Shown here piece after piece: positions 25,748 to 35,144 of a stretch of 64,000 bases of DNA. The notes under the pieces are model-generated. The model searched no databases and was not told where the DNA came from. It saw only the letters and a list, made by a program, of their open reading frames with translations. The stretch is from contig CAYOLG010000005.1 in the NCBI GenBank assembly GCA_964404745.1, forward strand, positions 87,171 to 151,170. The letters are read 5' to 3'. Position 1 is the first letter of the stretch, and each line of letters starts with the position of its first letter. This DNA is from Pelagisphaera sp964404745. Lineage in GTDB: Bacteria > Verrucomicrobiota > Verrucomicrobiia > Opitutales > Opitutaceae. Position numbers and translations under genes: made by a program.

Positions 25748-26902
25748 TTAGCCGGACTGGATCGCTGTTCGGTAAATGCGGGGCACGCGCTTTGTTACCG
25801 AGCACAGCACCTCCCAGGGAATCGTGTCGGCCCATTCGCTGAATTCTTCCAAGCGGATTTCCGAATCGTCCTGCGAGCCGATTATCGTTACGGGGTCTCC
25901 GCTAGCGACCGATTGACCGATCTCGGTGACATCCACAATCGTTTGATCCATGGTGACCCTGCCTAGGATTGGGCAGCGTTGACCGTGGATAATGACTTCG
26001 CCGCGATTGCTCAGTTGAAGAGGAACGCCGTCTCCGTAGCCTGCGCAAACGATGGCAATGCGGCTTTCCCGTTTCAAAATGCATGTCCTGCCATAGCTAA
26101 TACTGGCTCCAGCCGGCAGCGTCTTGGTGATGCCGATTCGGGACTTGAATTGAAATACCGGTGTCGTTTCAGCCCTGCCGAGCATGGATTCCGGATAAGG
26201 TCGAATGCCGAATTGCAATAGCCCGATTCGGGCTGCGTTGTAGATACTGTCAGGAGCGAATGTGGAGATCCCAGCGCTATTGTCTGCGTGTATCAGCAGC
26301 TTTTCGGCGGGTAGCCATTTAGCTCGGGCAATCGTTTCGATAAAGATTTCCCTTTGCTGCCGCGTGAATTCAACATCTCCGTCAGCGCTGGCGAAGTGGG
26401 TAAAGATGCCGTCCAAGGTGACTCGAGAGGCCTCTCGAAAAGCTTGAAACAGTTCGTCGGCATACTCGTGCCAAATGCCCAGTCGCCCCATGCCGGTGTC
26501 GATTTTCATATGGGCCTTGATCTGCGTGTTTCTCTTTTTCGCCTTGGTATCGAGCCGACGCAGTTCTTCGATGGTGGATACTGTGGGAATCAGATCGTAT
26601 TCGAAAAGCTGGGATTCCTCTTCTTCCAGTGTGGCGCCTAGGACTATTATTGGCCATCCTGTTCCGATCTCCCTAATAGCGGCAGCTTCGTTTACGTTGG
26701 CGACAGCGAACATGTCGACTCCGGTTTGCATGAGCCTGGCGACAGTTTGTTGCATGCCGTGCCCATAGGCGTCGGCTTTGACAACGGCTATGTAGCGGAT
26801 GCGTTTGGGCAGAGCGGATTGAATTGACTTTAAATTGCGTTCCAGTCCGGCGAGATCGATCTCGGCCCAGCAGCGAAAAGTTGTTGGATCCGAGTGGCTC
26901 AT
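25748..26902 (-). CDS. alr: Alanine racemase
   Basis: Alr makes D-alanine for peptidoglycan using PLP. The PLP lysine is K42 in VVKADAYGHG and the second catalytic base is Tyr in ISYGRTCIL near residue 273; DTGMGRLG and a C-terminal MDQTIVDVT are also diagnostic. The start codon overlaps the stop of tsaB, indicating coupled translation. 384 residues is standard. Confidence 0.95.
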   Translation of the reverse strand: MSHSDPTTFRCWAEIDLAGLERNLKSIQSALPKRIRYIAVVKADAYGHGMQQTVARLMQTGVDMFAVANVNEAAAIREIGTGWPIIVLGATLEEEESQLFEYDLIPTVSTIEELRRLDTKAKKRNTQIKAHMKIDTGMGRLGIWHEYADELFQAFREASRVTLDGIFTHFASADGDVEFTRQQREIFIETIARAKWLPAEKLLIHADNSAGISTFAPDSIYNAARIGLLQFGIRPYPESMLGRAETTPVFQFKSRIGITKTLPAGASISYGRTCILKRESRIAIVCAGYGDGVPLQLSNRGEVIIHGQRCPILGRVTMDQTIVDVTEIGQSVASGDPVTIIGSQDDSEIRLEEFSEWADTIPWEVLCSVTKRVPRIYRTAIQSG

Positions 26903-27582
26903 GGGGTGAGATTGTCCGACGTTCGCGCTTTAGGTATCCATTTAGCGAATTCGGTAGCTCTGAGACTCAGTAGCTCTATCTCTGGCGCGGGTTGCAACAG
27001 AGAAACAAAGCCGCTTTCGGAGAAAATCTTTTCCGGAAGATAGGGAATTTGGGTGAGCGTTCGGCTTGGTTGGGCCCACTTTGGGAAGTCGGATAAGGTG
27101 TAAATTCGTCCGGAGTAGGCCTCGAGGGATTCATGGGAGATCAGTCTCGCTTCGCCATTGCATCCGTTCTTTCTTTCAACCGCGCTCCAGCTATTTCGCC
27201 GGGCATCCGTGACCAAAAGGAAATCGTTATCGCCTTTTTCCTGCAGGCGAGCGAGCTCCGCTCCAATTTGCAAACTAGTGAATGAATAGGTGGAAACGGC
27301 TTCTAGAATACCGGTTGCTTGCCAAGCCCGTATGCCCATAGCGGCTGTACGCAGTCCGAGCATCGATCCGGGGCCCGCGCAGAAGCCGATAGCCTTAAGC
27401 TCGCCCAATTTAAGCGATATTTCTGATAGAAGTTCGGCGATCGAGGAAAAGAGGACCAAAGAGGCATCTTCCCGGCTTACGCGTGTAGCTATTTTGCCGT
27501 CAGCATCGAAGACGGAGACGCAAAGGCGTTGCGATGAGCTGTCGATCAAAAGAAGTCGATTGGTCTCCAGCTCTGGATTCAT
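26899..27582 (-). CDS. tsaB: tRNA threonylcarbamoyladenosine biosynthesis protein TsaB
   Basis: TsaB is the structural partner of TsaD and TsaE in making the t6A modification of ANN-decoding tRNAs. The ASKHA-fold start (LLLIDSSSQRLCVSVFD), the segment LKAIGFCAGPGSMLGLRTA and the overall length fit the family. The ATG giving MNPELETN was chosen; an upstream in-frame start adds 12 unsupported residues. It overlaps alr by four bases. Confidence 0.9.
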   Translation of the reverse strand: MNPELETNRLLLIDSSSQRLCVSVFDADGKIATRVSREDASLVLFSSIAELLSEISLKLGELKAIGFCAGPGSMLGLRTAAMGIRAWQATGILEAVSTYSFTSLQIGAELARLQEKGDNDFLLVTDARRNSWSAVERKNGCNGEARLISHESLEAYSGRIYTLSDFPKWAQPSRTLTQIPYLPEKIFSESGFVSLLQPAPEIELLSLRATEFAKWIPKARTSDNLTP

Positions 27583-27772
27583 TGACAACAATGAGTCTCG
27601 ATGGCCCGTAGCTCTCAAGAGGAAAATGAAAGCGTAGTGGGATAAAAGGTTGGAAAGGCCCCGGGTTTTGGGCCTCTGAAGCGTCTGCTAAATGCGTTGA
27701 CCCAAGGGATTTTTATCCACTACTGTCCGCGACTTTTTCCAAAAACGCTTTCAAGCATATAGTTTTATCTTT

Positions 27773-29113
27773 GTGAAAATCGACCTGCAAGACGTCACTG
27801 ATACCAGAAAAACGCTCGCCGTTACGCTCGACGCGGACGAAGTAGCAGCTGAAGAAAAGAGCCTGCTTTCCCAGTTCAAGGGGATGGCGAAAATACCTGG
27901 TTTTCGGCCGGGTAAAGCTCCGGAGAGTGTCGTTCGCAAGCGCTTCGCCAAGGAGATCGCTGGCGAGTTGAAGCAGCGGGTAACGGCCAAGGCCTACCGG
28001 GATGGAGTCAAGGAAGCGAAGGTGGATCTCATCAACCCGATCGATATTAATGAAGGGGAGATTGTTACGGGCCAGGAAGTAATCGTCACCTTCACGATCG
28101 ATATTCGGCCTGTATTCGAATTGGGCGAATACAAGGGATTGGAGCTAACAGGCCTATCGGAAGAGGTAGAGGATAGCGAGATTGAGCAGGCCATTGAAGA
28201 GATTAGAAAGGAAAAGGCGGAGTTCGCGCCTGTTGAAAGAGAAGCCCAGAAGGGCGACTACGTAAAGTTCTCTCATGAGGGTAGTATTGATGGCAAACCG
28301 ATCAGCGAGATCGTCGAAAATAAGCCTGTGTACGCCAAAATGCCCCAGACTTGGGAAGAAGTCGGTGGCGAGCATGGATTGATTCCTGGCTTAGGAGATC
28401 AGTTGCAGGGACTGAAAACCGGGGACAAGCAGGATCTTGAGGTCGAGTTTCCGGAAGATTTCAACGTGGAAGAGCTGCAAGGCAAAAAGGCAGTATACTC
28501 GGTGGAGATCCTGGAAGTCCGCGAGCGCAAGCTACCAGAATTTGATGAAGCCTTCTTCGAGTCGCAGCAAGCCAAGGATTTGGACGAATTGAAAGAACGC
28601 GTTTCCGGCTGGATCAAGGGCCGCAAGCAGCAAGAGCGTCGCGTAGACCTTAGAAGGCAAGTGATTGAAAAACTGCTCGCCCAAGTTGACTTTCCCCTTC
28701 CTGAGAGCCTCTGGGATATGGAAACTGAAAACAGCATGCGCCAAGTAGTGATGGAAAACGTTCAGCGAGGCGTAGCCCAGGAGGAGTTGGAAAAGAACAA
28801 GGATGATATTCACGCCCAGTCACGCAAGCAGGCCGAGGGTCGGGTGAAACTCCAGCTTATCATAGAACGGGTCGCGGAAAAGGAGGAAATCGAGGTTACG
28901 GACCAAGATATGAGCCATTTTATCTTTAGCCAGGCCTATCAAAGCGGTCAAAAGCCAGATCAGTTCGTTAAAGAGCTAAAGAAAGATCAAAATCGCTTAA
29001 GATCGGCGCAGCGCTCCGTCCTTTTTGATAAGACGCTTGAATTCCTAGTTGACGAATCTAGCGTCCAAGAAGAGGGAAGAGAAGAGCCGGATTCGTCGGA
29101 AGATTCCCAGTAA
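27773..29113 (+). CDS. tig: Trigger factor, ribosome-associated chaperone
   Basis: Trigger factor binds near the ribosomal exit tunnel and assists folding. A GTG start is used, giving MKIDLQDVTDTRKTL. The ribosome-binding signature GFRPGKAP lies at residues about 43-50, a FKBP-like PPIase domain spans about 160-245 (including KGDYVKFSHEG), and a charged helical C-terminal region follows. The acidic tail (DSSEDSQ) is usual. It is the first gene of the tig-clpP-clpX module. Confidence 0.95.
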   Translation: MKIDLQDVTDTRKTLAVTLDADEVAAEEKSLLSQFKGMAKIPGFRPGKAPESVVRKRFAKEIAGELKQRVTAKAYRDGVKEAKVDLINPIDINEGEIVTGQEVIVTFTIDIRPVFELGEYKGLELTGLSEEVEDSEIEQAIEEIRKEKAEFAPVEREAQKGDYVKFSHEGSIDGKPISEIVENKPVYAKMPQTWEEVGGEHGLIPGLGDQLQGLKTGDKQDLEVEFPEDFNVEELQGKKAVYSVEILEVRERKLPEFDEAFFESQQAKDLDELKERVSGWIKGRKQQERRVDLRRQVIEKLLAQVDFPLPESLWDMETENSMRQVVMENVQRGVAQEELEKNKDDIHAQSRKQAEGRVKLQLIIERVAEKEEIEVTDQDMSHFIFSQAYQSGQKPDQFVKELKKDQNRLRSAQRSVLFDKTLEFLVDESSVQEEGREEPDSSEDSQ

Positions 29114-29132
29114 CCAAATTTAAATACGAGCC

Positions 29133-29741
29133 GTGTCATATTATTTACCGCACATTATCGAAAATACGGGTCGCGGAGAGCAGTCGATGGATATCTATAC
29201 CCGTCTGCTCAAGGACCGCATCATATTCATTGGCACCCCCATCAATGACGAAATAGCTAGCGCCATCGTGGCCCAGTTGCTGTTCTTGCAGATGGATGAT
29301 CCTAAAAAGGACGTTCACATGTATATCAATTCGCCCGGCGGTGTCGTAACAGGTGGTATGGCTATATATGATACGATGAATTATTTGACCTGCGACGTGT
29401 CTACTTATTGCATCGGAATGGCCGCCAGTATGGGTACCGTGTTGCTGGCAGCTGGGGCCAAGGGGAAGCGATTCGCTTTGCCCAATAGCCGCATCATGAT
29501 TCATCAGCCTTCTGGCGGAGCGACTGGACAGGCCAGCGATATTTCTATTGCCGCTAGGGAAATCATTCGATGGAGAGAGAAACTCAACGAGGTTTTGGCC
29601 GAACGTACCGGAAAGTCTCAAGATGAGATCAAGAAAGACTCGGATCGCGATTTCTACATGAGCGCGGAAGAAGCGAAGGAATACGGATTAATCGACGAAG
29701 TGATGAATCCCGATCCGAGGGAATCCGGCAAAAAGGACTGA
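29133..29741 (+). CDS. clpP: ATP-dependent Clp protease proteolytic subunit ClpP
   Basis: The serine protease forms the tetradecameric chamber used with ClpX. The catalytic triad is Ser99 (GMAASMGT), His124 (IMIHQPSGG) and Asp near 173 (DRDFYMSAEEA). The product starts at a GTG, 19 bases after tig. The 202-residue length is normal. Confidence 0.96.
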   Translation: MSYYLPHIIENTGRGEQSMDIYTRLLKDRIIFIGTPINDEIASAIVAQLLFLQMDDPKKDVHMYINSPGGVVTGGMAIYDTMNYLTCDVSTYCIGMAASMGTVLLAAGAKGKRFALPNSRIMIHQPSGGATGQASDISIAAREIIRWREKLNEVLAERTGKSQDEIKKDSDRDFYMSAEEAKEYGLIDEVMNPDPRESGKKD

Positions 29742-29764
29742 TCTGATACGACTGGAAGCTTGTA

Positions 29765-31072
29765 ATGGCTAAATCGTCACGCATGACCCTTTGCTCTTTT
29801 TGCGGAAAGTCTCAATCCGAAGTCCGTAAGATGATTGCGGGTCCGGGTGTCTACATTTGCGATGGATGCGTATCTGTGTGCAAGACGATCATCGATCGAG
29901 AGTTGGGACGCGAGGATGGCGATGAGGCCGCCGATGATAACGCCCCGGTTTTCAATCTCATTCGCCCATCGGAAATCAAGAAGGTTCTGGACGATTACGT
30001 TATCGGCCAAGACCACGCGAAAAAGGTTTTGTCGGTAGCGGTTTATAATCACTACAAGCGTTTGAGCTTCGAAGTGGAAAGATTCACTGAAGAGCAACTA
30101 CTGAATCCGGGCAGTGAATACAAGGACGTCGAGATCGAGAAGAGCAACATTCTCCTAGTAGGACCAACAGGATCTGGGAAGACTTTCCTGGCTAGAACCT
30201 TGGCCCGCATCCTCGATGTGCCCTTCGCCATTGCCGATGCGACGACGTTGACCGAGGCTGGATACGTTGGGGACGATGTGGAAAACATTGTTCTGAGATT
30301 GCTGCAAGCAGCCAATTACGATGTAGCCAAAGCCGAGTGCGGAATCATATACGTCGACGAGATCGACAAAATCGGGCGAAAAACGGACAATGTATCGATC
30401 ACTCGAGACGTTTCCGGCGAAGGGGTTCAGCAAGCGCTTCTGAAGATCCTCGAAGGGACAGTTTGCAACGTGCCGCCCCAAGGAGGTCGCAAGCACCCGA
30501 ATCAGGAATACGTGCAAATCGACACATCGAAGATCCTTTTCATTTGCGGCGGGGCATTTGTAGGCCTCGACGGAATCATCAAGAAACGATCGAAAGGCAT
30601 TGCCTTGGGGTTTGGCGCCGAAGTGAAATCCGATCTGAAAGGAGAGGAGATTATGAAGCAAATAGAGCCGGAAGACTTGGTCAAATTCGGAATGATCCCC
30701 GAGTTCATAGGCCGCCTGCCGGTAGTTTCGGTTCTGGATCAGCTGAGTGTGGAAGATTTGCAGAATATTTTGCTGAGCACCAAGAATTCGCTTATTAAGC
30801 AGTATTCCAAGCTCTTTGCCATGGATGGCGTCAAGTTGCGCATCACTCGCGACGGCGTACGAGCGATAGCGGAGAAAGCCATCGCTCTCAAAACGGGCGC
30901 CCGAGCCCTGCGTTCGATCATGGAGGGAATCACTCTGGATGTGATGTACGATGTTCCCTCGCGTGAAGACGTGAGCGAGGTCATTATCGACCGCGGCGTC
31001 GTTGAGGGCCGTAAAAAAGCGCAGATCAAAAAAGCCCGTCCTCCCAAGCAAGAGAAGAAAGACGCGGCTTAA
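29765..31072 (+). CDS. clpX: ATP-dependent Clp protease ATP-binding subunit ClpX
   Basis: ClpX unfolds tagged substrates and feeds them to ClpP. The N-terminal zinc-binding domain has Cys10, Cys13, Cys32 and Cys35; Walker A is GPTGSGKT near residue 130, Walker B is IIYVDEIDKI, and the ClpP-docking loop is LGFGAEV (an L/IGF motif). The arginine-finger region MIPEFIGRLP is intact. 435 residues is standard. It follows clpP by 23 bases. Confidence 0.96.
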   Translation: MAKSSRMTLCSFCGKSQSEVRKMIAGPGVYICDGCVSVCKTIIDRELGREDGDEAADDNAPVFNLIRPSEIKKVLDDYVIGQDHAKKVLSVAVYNHYKRLSFEVERFTEEQLLNPGSEYKDVEIEKSNILLVGPTGSGKTFLARTLARILDVPFAIADATTLTEAGYVGDDVENIVLRLLQAANYDVAKAECGIIYVDEIDKIGRKTDNVSITRDVSGEGVQQALLKILEGTVCNVPPQGGRKHPNQEYVQIDTSKILFICGGAFVGLDGIIKKRSKGIALGFGAEVKSDLKGEEIMKQIEPEDLVKFGMIPEFIGRLPVVSVLDQLSVEDLQNILLSTKNSLIKQYSKLFAMDGVKLRITRDGVRAIAEKAIALKTGARALRSIMEGITLDVMYDVPSREDVSEVIIDRGVVEGRKKAQIKKARPPKQEKKDAA

Positions 31073-31094
31073 GAAGCGTTTCGCAAATTCCTTG

Positions 31095-31112
31095 CTCCCG
31101 TAATAACGGGAG
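31095..31112 (+). terminator. Hairpin after clpX
   Basis: A perfect 7-bp stem CTCCCGT/ACGGGAG with an AATA loop stands 22 bases after the clpX stop. It has no T tract, so it may be a weak or factor-dependent terminator or an RNA-processing site. Confidence 0.45.
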
Positions 31113-31150
31113 TCATCATCCGATCTTCAATTGTTAGCGGGAAGTAGAGA

Positions 31151-31984
31151 ATGAGCATTTGTTTATACAAGACGGAGTCGGGGCTGGTTGCCTTGCGTAA
31201 TGATTCTTTTGGTTATTGGAACGGGGGCTGGGATTCTCTTTTTCGCGAAGCGGTTGTCCAAGAGGAACTGAGGTCCTTCGTACCTAAACAGGATGATTCG
31301 GCTCAGGCGGCGTGCCGCGATTCCTTGCTTCCACCCATCGGCTTGCAAGAGGTTTGGGCTTCTGGCGTGACTTACTATTCCAGCCGCTTGGCTCGCATGG
31401 AGGAATCGAAGAGCGCGGGAGGGAGCGATTTCTATGCGGCCGTTTACAATGCGGACCGCCCCGAGCTGTTTTTCAAATCGACTCCCGAACGGGTACGCGG
31501 ACACGGTCAAACGGTGCGTATACGCGAGGATTCATCATGGGACGTTCCGGAGCCAGAGTTGACTTTAGCGATCGGAAACGACGGAAGGGTTTTTGGATAC
31601 ACCATTGGCAATGACATGAGCTCGCGGAGCATTGAAGGGGAAAATCCGCTCTATTTGCCGCAAGCCAAGTCTTACAATGGCAGCGCGGGCCTGGGTCCTT
31701 GCCTGTATTTATTGGATACGCCTATTCCTGGAGAGGCGAAAATTCGGTTGTCAATCGAGAGATATGGAGCCACGGCATTCAATGGGGAAACCCAGCTAAG
31801 CGAAATGAAGCGCAAGCCGGAGGAGCTAGCGGCCTACTTGTACAGGGAAATGGACTTTCCGAACGGGTGCTATCTTATGACGGGCACGGGCATCGTTCCC
31901 GGGACCGACTTTACGCTGCAATCGGGAGATCGTATCTCGATTGCCATAGATCAGTTGGGTTCGCTCGTTCAAACTGTAGAGTAA
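31151..31984 (+). CDS. Fumarylacetoacetate hydrolase family protein (sugar-acid dehydratase-like)
   Basis: The FAH-fold protein has a metal site in WDVPEPELTLAI and a downstream GNDMSSRSIE. The segment VWASGVTYYSSRLARMEES and the segment RPELFFKSTPERV are close in style to 2-keto-3-deoxy-arabinonate/xylonate dehydratases of pentose and sugar-acid oxidation, rather than to true fumarylacetoacetase. It likely acts on a keto-deoxy sugar acid in the cytoplasm, which fits the uronate and lactonase genes further along. The specific substrate is an inference. Confidence 0.82.
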   Translation: MSICLYKTESGLVALRNDSFGYWNGGWDSLFREAVVQEELRSFVPKQDDSAQAACRDSLLPPIGLQEVWASGVTYYSSRLARMEESKSAGGSDFYAAVYNADRPELFFKSTPERVRGHGQTVRIREDSSWDVPEPELTLAIGNDGRVFGYTIGNDMSSRSIEGENPLYLPQAKSYNGSAGLGPCLYLLDTPIPGEAKIRLSIERYGATAFNGETQLSEMKRKPEELAAYLYREMDFPNGCYLMTGTGIVPGTDFTLQSGDRISIAIDQLGSLVQTVE

Positions 31985-32012
31985 TCAAACTTCCGATACG
32001 GAAAATTTATTG

Positions 32013-32315
32013 ATGAAATTGCTGCAGCTATTCAGGAAAGTAGCTTTGCTCGAAGGCCTGTCGTTAATCATTCTCATGGGAATCGCCATGCCTCTAAAGT
32101 ATATCTGGGATCAGTCTGGGGCGGTGAAAGTCGTTGGATGGATTCATGGCATCCTATTCATAGTGTATATTTGGATACTTCTAAGAGTATGGATGGATAG
32201 AGATTGGCCATTCAAGCGGGTGGCCATCGCCGTTGTGTCGTCGCTAGTCCCCTTTGGGACAATTGTGTTCGACCGCTCCCTCAGGAAAGAAGCGGAAGCG
32301 CTGGGGGACGCTTAG
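32013..32315 (+). CDS. DUF3817 family membrane protein
   Basis: The 100-residue product has three hydrophobic helices with the DUF3817 pattern: an N-terminal R-x-V-A-L-L-E-G-L-S segment, a central GWIHGILFIVYI and a C-terminal VPFGTIVFDR. The function of the family is unknown. The ATG at 32013 was preferred over the TTG one codon earlier. Its 3' end overlaps the converging coiled-coil gene by four bases. Confidence 0.85.
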   Translation: MKLLQLFRKVALLEGLSLIILMGIAMPLKYIWDQSGAVKVVGWIHGILFIVYIWILLRVWMDRDWPFKRVAIAVVSSLVPFGTIVFDRSLRKEAEALGDA

Positions 32316-33175
32316 CGGGCGATGAATGTGAAATTCCCGAAAGCGGTATTTTCGCGTAGCGTTCTAAACACTTCGCGCTGTTCTGCGTCGACCAATTCGA
32401 CGATTTGCTCATCGGCTTGAGCTCTGGCCTCCTCTATGGCTTGAGGATCCATCATTCCGGAAGTCATTTCCATAGCTTGTTCATAGTAGATCGAGAACAC
32501 TTCGTCCTTTTGGTCCTCTCTGAGCCCCAATTGGGGAGCGATTTGGCTAAGTCGAGCAGTTGCCATCATTGCGCTGCGCAACGCGTCTTCCTGGGCCCGC
32601 ATCTCGGCGTATTCACTAAGCTGGTCGGGATCGAGAATCTCCGCAGAGAGATCGTCGATATCCCGTTGAGTGATCATGGGAGTGCTGATATCGCTCGCCG
32701 ATTGGGGGCCGTCGGGGCCGAATCTAGTGGGTAGTTGCATCATCCGCAAAAGCATAATCTCCTCGATTTTGCCACGCTGGTAGTCGTTGAGATCTAGGCG
32801 AGCGGCGAAGATGTCTAGCTGCTGTTTTGCTTGCCGCTTCATCATTTCTCGAAAGCGCTCTTCCGAAAAACCCGTTCCCTCGGAGAGAGCGTTCGCTTGC
32901 CCGGTTCTCGTGACCTTTTGCTGAGACGATTCGATTTCCACTTTAGGCGTGGCGTGGTTCAAGCGAGATAGCTCGTTTTCCAGCTCCGCCTCAGCGATTT
33001 GCAGTTCCGCTATTCTATTTGCGAGTTTGGCGATTTCTTCCTCTTGCTCGCTAGGCGTCGTGTATGAATCTGCCGTAGGTCGGAGAGAGAACGAACGGAA
33101 AATCGAGTGGGAGGCGAATCCCACTACAAACACAAGGGCTATCAGTAAAGAGCGAACAGCGAAGGGGTTCTTCAT
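32312..33175 (-). CDS. Membrane-anchored coiled-coil protein, unknown function
   Basis: One N-terminal membrane segment (SLLIALVFVVGFASHSIF) is followed by a heptad-rich coiled coil (about residues 45-75, EEEIAKLANRIAELQIAEAE), then a helical, Met- and Gln-rich body with two spaced helical repeats (DLNDYQRGKIEEIML and GLREDQKDEVFSIYYEQAM). These resemble the periplasmic LTxxQ/Spy-like repeat pattern only loosely. It is probably anchored in the inner membrane and faces the periplasm. No family is assigned. Confidence 0.75.
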   Translation of the reverse strand: MKNPFAVRSLLIALVFVVGFASHSIFRSFSLRPTADSYTTPSEQEEEIAKLANRIAELQIAEAELENELSRLNHATPKVEIESSQQKVTRTGQANALSEGTGFSEERFREMMKRQAKQQLDIFAARLDLNDYQRGKIEEIMLLRMMQLPTRFGPDGPQSASDISTPMITQRDIDDLSAEILDPDQLSEYAEMRAQEDALRSAMMATARLSQIAPQLGLREDQKDEVFSIYYEQAMEMTSGMMDPQAIEEARAQADEQIVELVDAEQREVFRTLRENTAFGNFTFIAR

Positions 33176-33347
33176 GTTAGGAAAAGAAAGAAAGGTTGTT
33201 TTTAGAAAGGGGTATTAAACAAGTTGCGTTGGTCTCGTCATTCATAGATACGCGAAATCTCGGTGAGGTTCTGCCGCTAAGGTTTTTTCCCTCAGCAAAT
33301 TTGGCGGAGTAGCCAGATATGGGTTTGCGGGCAGGCTTCGTAACCGA

Positions 33348-33679
33348 TTAACGGGCGCAGCTCATGCAAACGACGGCGTCCGGCATGGCTTCGAGCCGAT
33401 CACAAGAAATGGGCGACAAGTAATAGGCCAGGCCCAGTAGGATCCTTCATTTATCGGGTCCAACGCGTTTTTCAATCGCTCCCGTTCTTCGCGTTGTCGC
33501 CGTTGCTGGGCGAGATTCATTTGCTGGGATTGCATAGACTCGAGCCGGGAGAGGCGCCCAATGGCTACGTCGGGAGCCACTGGCTTCGATTCGGGGTCGT
33601 ATTCCTCCAGCGAGGTATCGATAGCTTCGATGCGGGCGACGATAATGGAGCGCAATTGAGATAGTTGCTCGTCAGTCAT
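33348..33679 (-). pseudogene. TraR/DksA-family zinc-finger protein, frameshifted
   Basis: The N-terminal two thirds read as a short TraR/DksA protein: a coiled coil with PVAPDVAIGRLSRLESMQ and a stretch leading to NEGSYW. The open frame then runs into an unrelated tail and stops at 33362. In the neighbouring frame the expected zinc-finger end is intact (SPISCDRLEAMPDAVVCMSCAR without interruption to TAA at 33348-33350). One missing base near 33428-33432 would join the two. DksA-type proteins bind the RNA polymerase secondary channel with ppGpp. Either a fresh pseudogene or a sequencing error. Confidence 0.8.
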
Positions 33680-33996
33680 TGATTAGGGATCCATCGATTG
33701 CAGGTTTCTATTCTTTTGGGTTAAAAACTTCGAAACTTGCTTTGTTCCTGAATTATGTAGCGGCCGACATTCCTGCGACTATGCATGCGCATCAACCTAA
33801 GCCCGCTCGGTCCTTCGACACGTTCAGGGTGTTGAGCCACGTCGAACCAAGGTCGAGCACTACCTTTTTGATCAGTTTTGAAGGGTGGAACGCGACGTCC
33901 CGGCGCGATTAATTGAGCGAAAATAGGATAAGCTCATACCATTGACCCGCATGCGGGACCAATGAACAAACCGATTGTTCAGCCAAGTTAAGTCTA

Positions 33997-34050
33997 AGCG
34001 GGCGATCAGCTTGCGCCGCCGAAGCTTCAGCGTAGGCGCGAAATCGCCCG
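33997..34050. repeat. Dispersed palindromic repeat, copy A
   Basis: CGGGCGAT at the left end is matched by ATCGCCCG at the right end, and the interior is GC-rich. The reverse complement of the element at 39068-39129 is closely similar across the whole length, so this is a family of REP-like elements. The 396-base space 33680-34075 also contains another imperfect palindrome around 33811-33851 (CTTCGACACGTTCAG and GAGCCACGTCGAA) and no gene. Confidence 0.75.
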
Positions 34051-34075
34051 TCACCAGATTACATGAAAACTCCGC

Positions 34076-34879
34076 TCAATGAGCGTTTAGCCAATCGAGG
34101 ATGCGAGGGTTGAAGTCATCGATTTTCTCGAAGTGGAATGCGTGGCCCGCATCATCGTAAAAATGGGTATCGCAATTGGGGATTCCGCTAGCGACTTCAT
34201 TGGCCATCCACATTGGAGTAAAAATATCGTCTTTCCCGCCAATAACTAGGCAAGGTTGAGATATTTCCCCAAGCTGGTCGACAACGTCGTGATTGACGCA
34301 AGCAGCAGCTTGTCCCTCCAGGCCGTGCAGCGGTTGCGGCGCTGGGCCATGGGCAAACCCATGACGACCCTCTAGCAAGCTGGCGTGGGCTTCGTCATTG
34401 TCCCAAAACGGCTTGGTGAAGATCAGAAGCTGTATCCACTCCATGAACTGGGCCGGGGAGAGGTGGGCGAAGCAGGCTTTCATGTGTTCGAAAATGGATT
34501 TCGCGTAGCGGTCGCAGCGAGCCCAAGGGCACATGAGCACGGCACTTTTAACCTTGTCTGGATGGCGCAGGCACAATTGCTGGGCGATAATCGATCCCAT
34601 AGAAACGCCCACCACCTTTGCGGACTCAATCCCCAGAGCATCCATTAATCCCGCGTAATCGTCAGCCATCATGGCGCTGGAGTAGTCTCCTTCCGGTTTG
34701 TCGGTCAGTCCGATTCCCCGGTTGTCGACCATAATGCAGCGATAATTAGAACTCCAATGATCCGTATGCACCTCCCAGACGGCCCCGGGGGCGGTGATTC
34801 CCATGATGAGGATAAGAGGTTCGCCGGATCCGCGTTCCTGGTAGTTCATTTGAATTCCGTTCGTTTCGATTAGAGGCAT
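34076..34879 (-). CDS. Alpha/beta hydrolase
   Basis: The alpha/beta hydrolase fold shows an oxyanion region LILIMGITAPG, the RGIGLTDKP strand, the nucleophile elbow GVSMGS (Ser), the acid in GGKDDIFTP and the His in DDAGHAFHFE. It probably cleaves an ester or lactone of a small molecule. The ATG giving MPLIETNGIQMNY was chosen, as a 32-residue upstream extension has no homology-like features. It is divergent from the UxaE-like gene. Confidence 0.88.
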   Translation of the reverse strand: MPLIETNGIQMNYQERGSGEPLILIMGITAPGAVWEVHTDHWSSNYRCIMVDNRGIGLTDKPEGDYSSAMMADDYAGLMDALGIESAKVVGVSMGSIIAQQLCLRHPDKVKSAVLMCPWARCDRYAKSIFEHMKACFAHLSPAQFMEWIQLLIFTKPFWDNDEAHASLLEGRHGFAHGPAPQPLHGLEGQAAACVNHDVVDQLGEISQPCLVIGGKDDIFTPMWMANEVASGIPNCDTHFYDDAGHAFHFEKIDDFNPRILDWLNAH

Positions 34880-35144
34880 GATACTGTGACAATATGGATT
34901 TAAGTTCTGTGTCCCGAAGACGCGGACGCGTTTCGGTTTTCGAGAAATAGATTGAGGATATTGCCGAGACTCCATGATCTGAGCAAGTTCATTGTTGCGC
35001 GCGGTCGTGGAACTAGCCCTACAGCCTCGAATCGTTGCATGTCTCCAAAATTTGCTGAATTTAAACTTTCCTCGCTGTAGAATCGCCGCGATATTGACCC
35101 GTTTTAGCCATCGCGATCACCGTAGCAATCAAGCTCCCTCCGGT

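Noticed and set aside
30155..31051. 298-codon minus-strand frame inside clpX
   Set aside because: Antisense shadow; clpX motifs are decisive.
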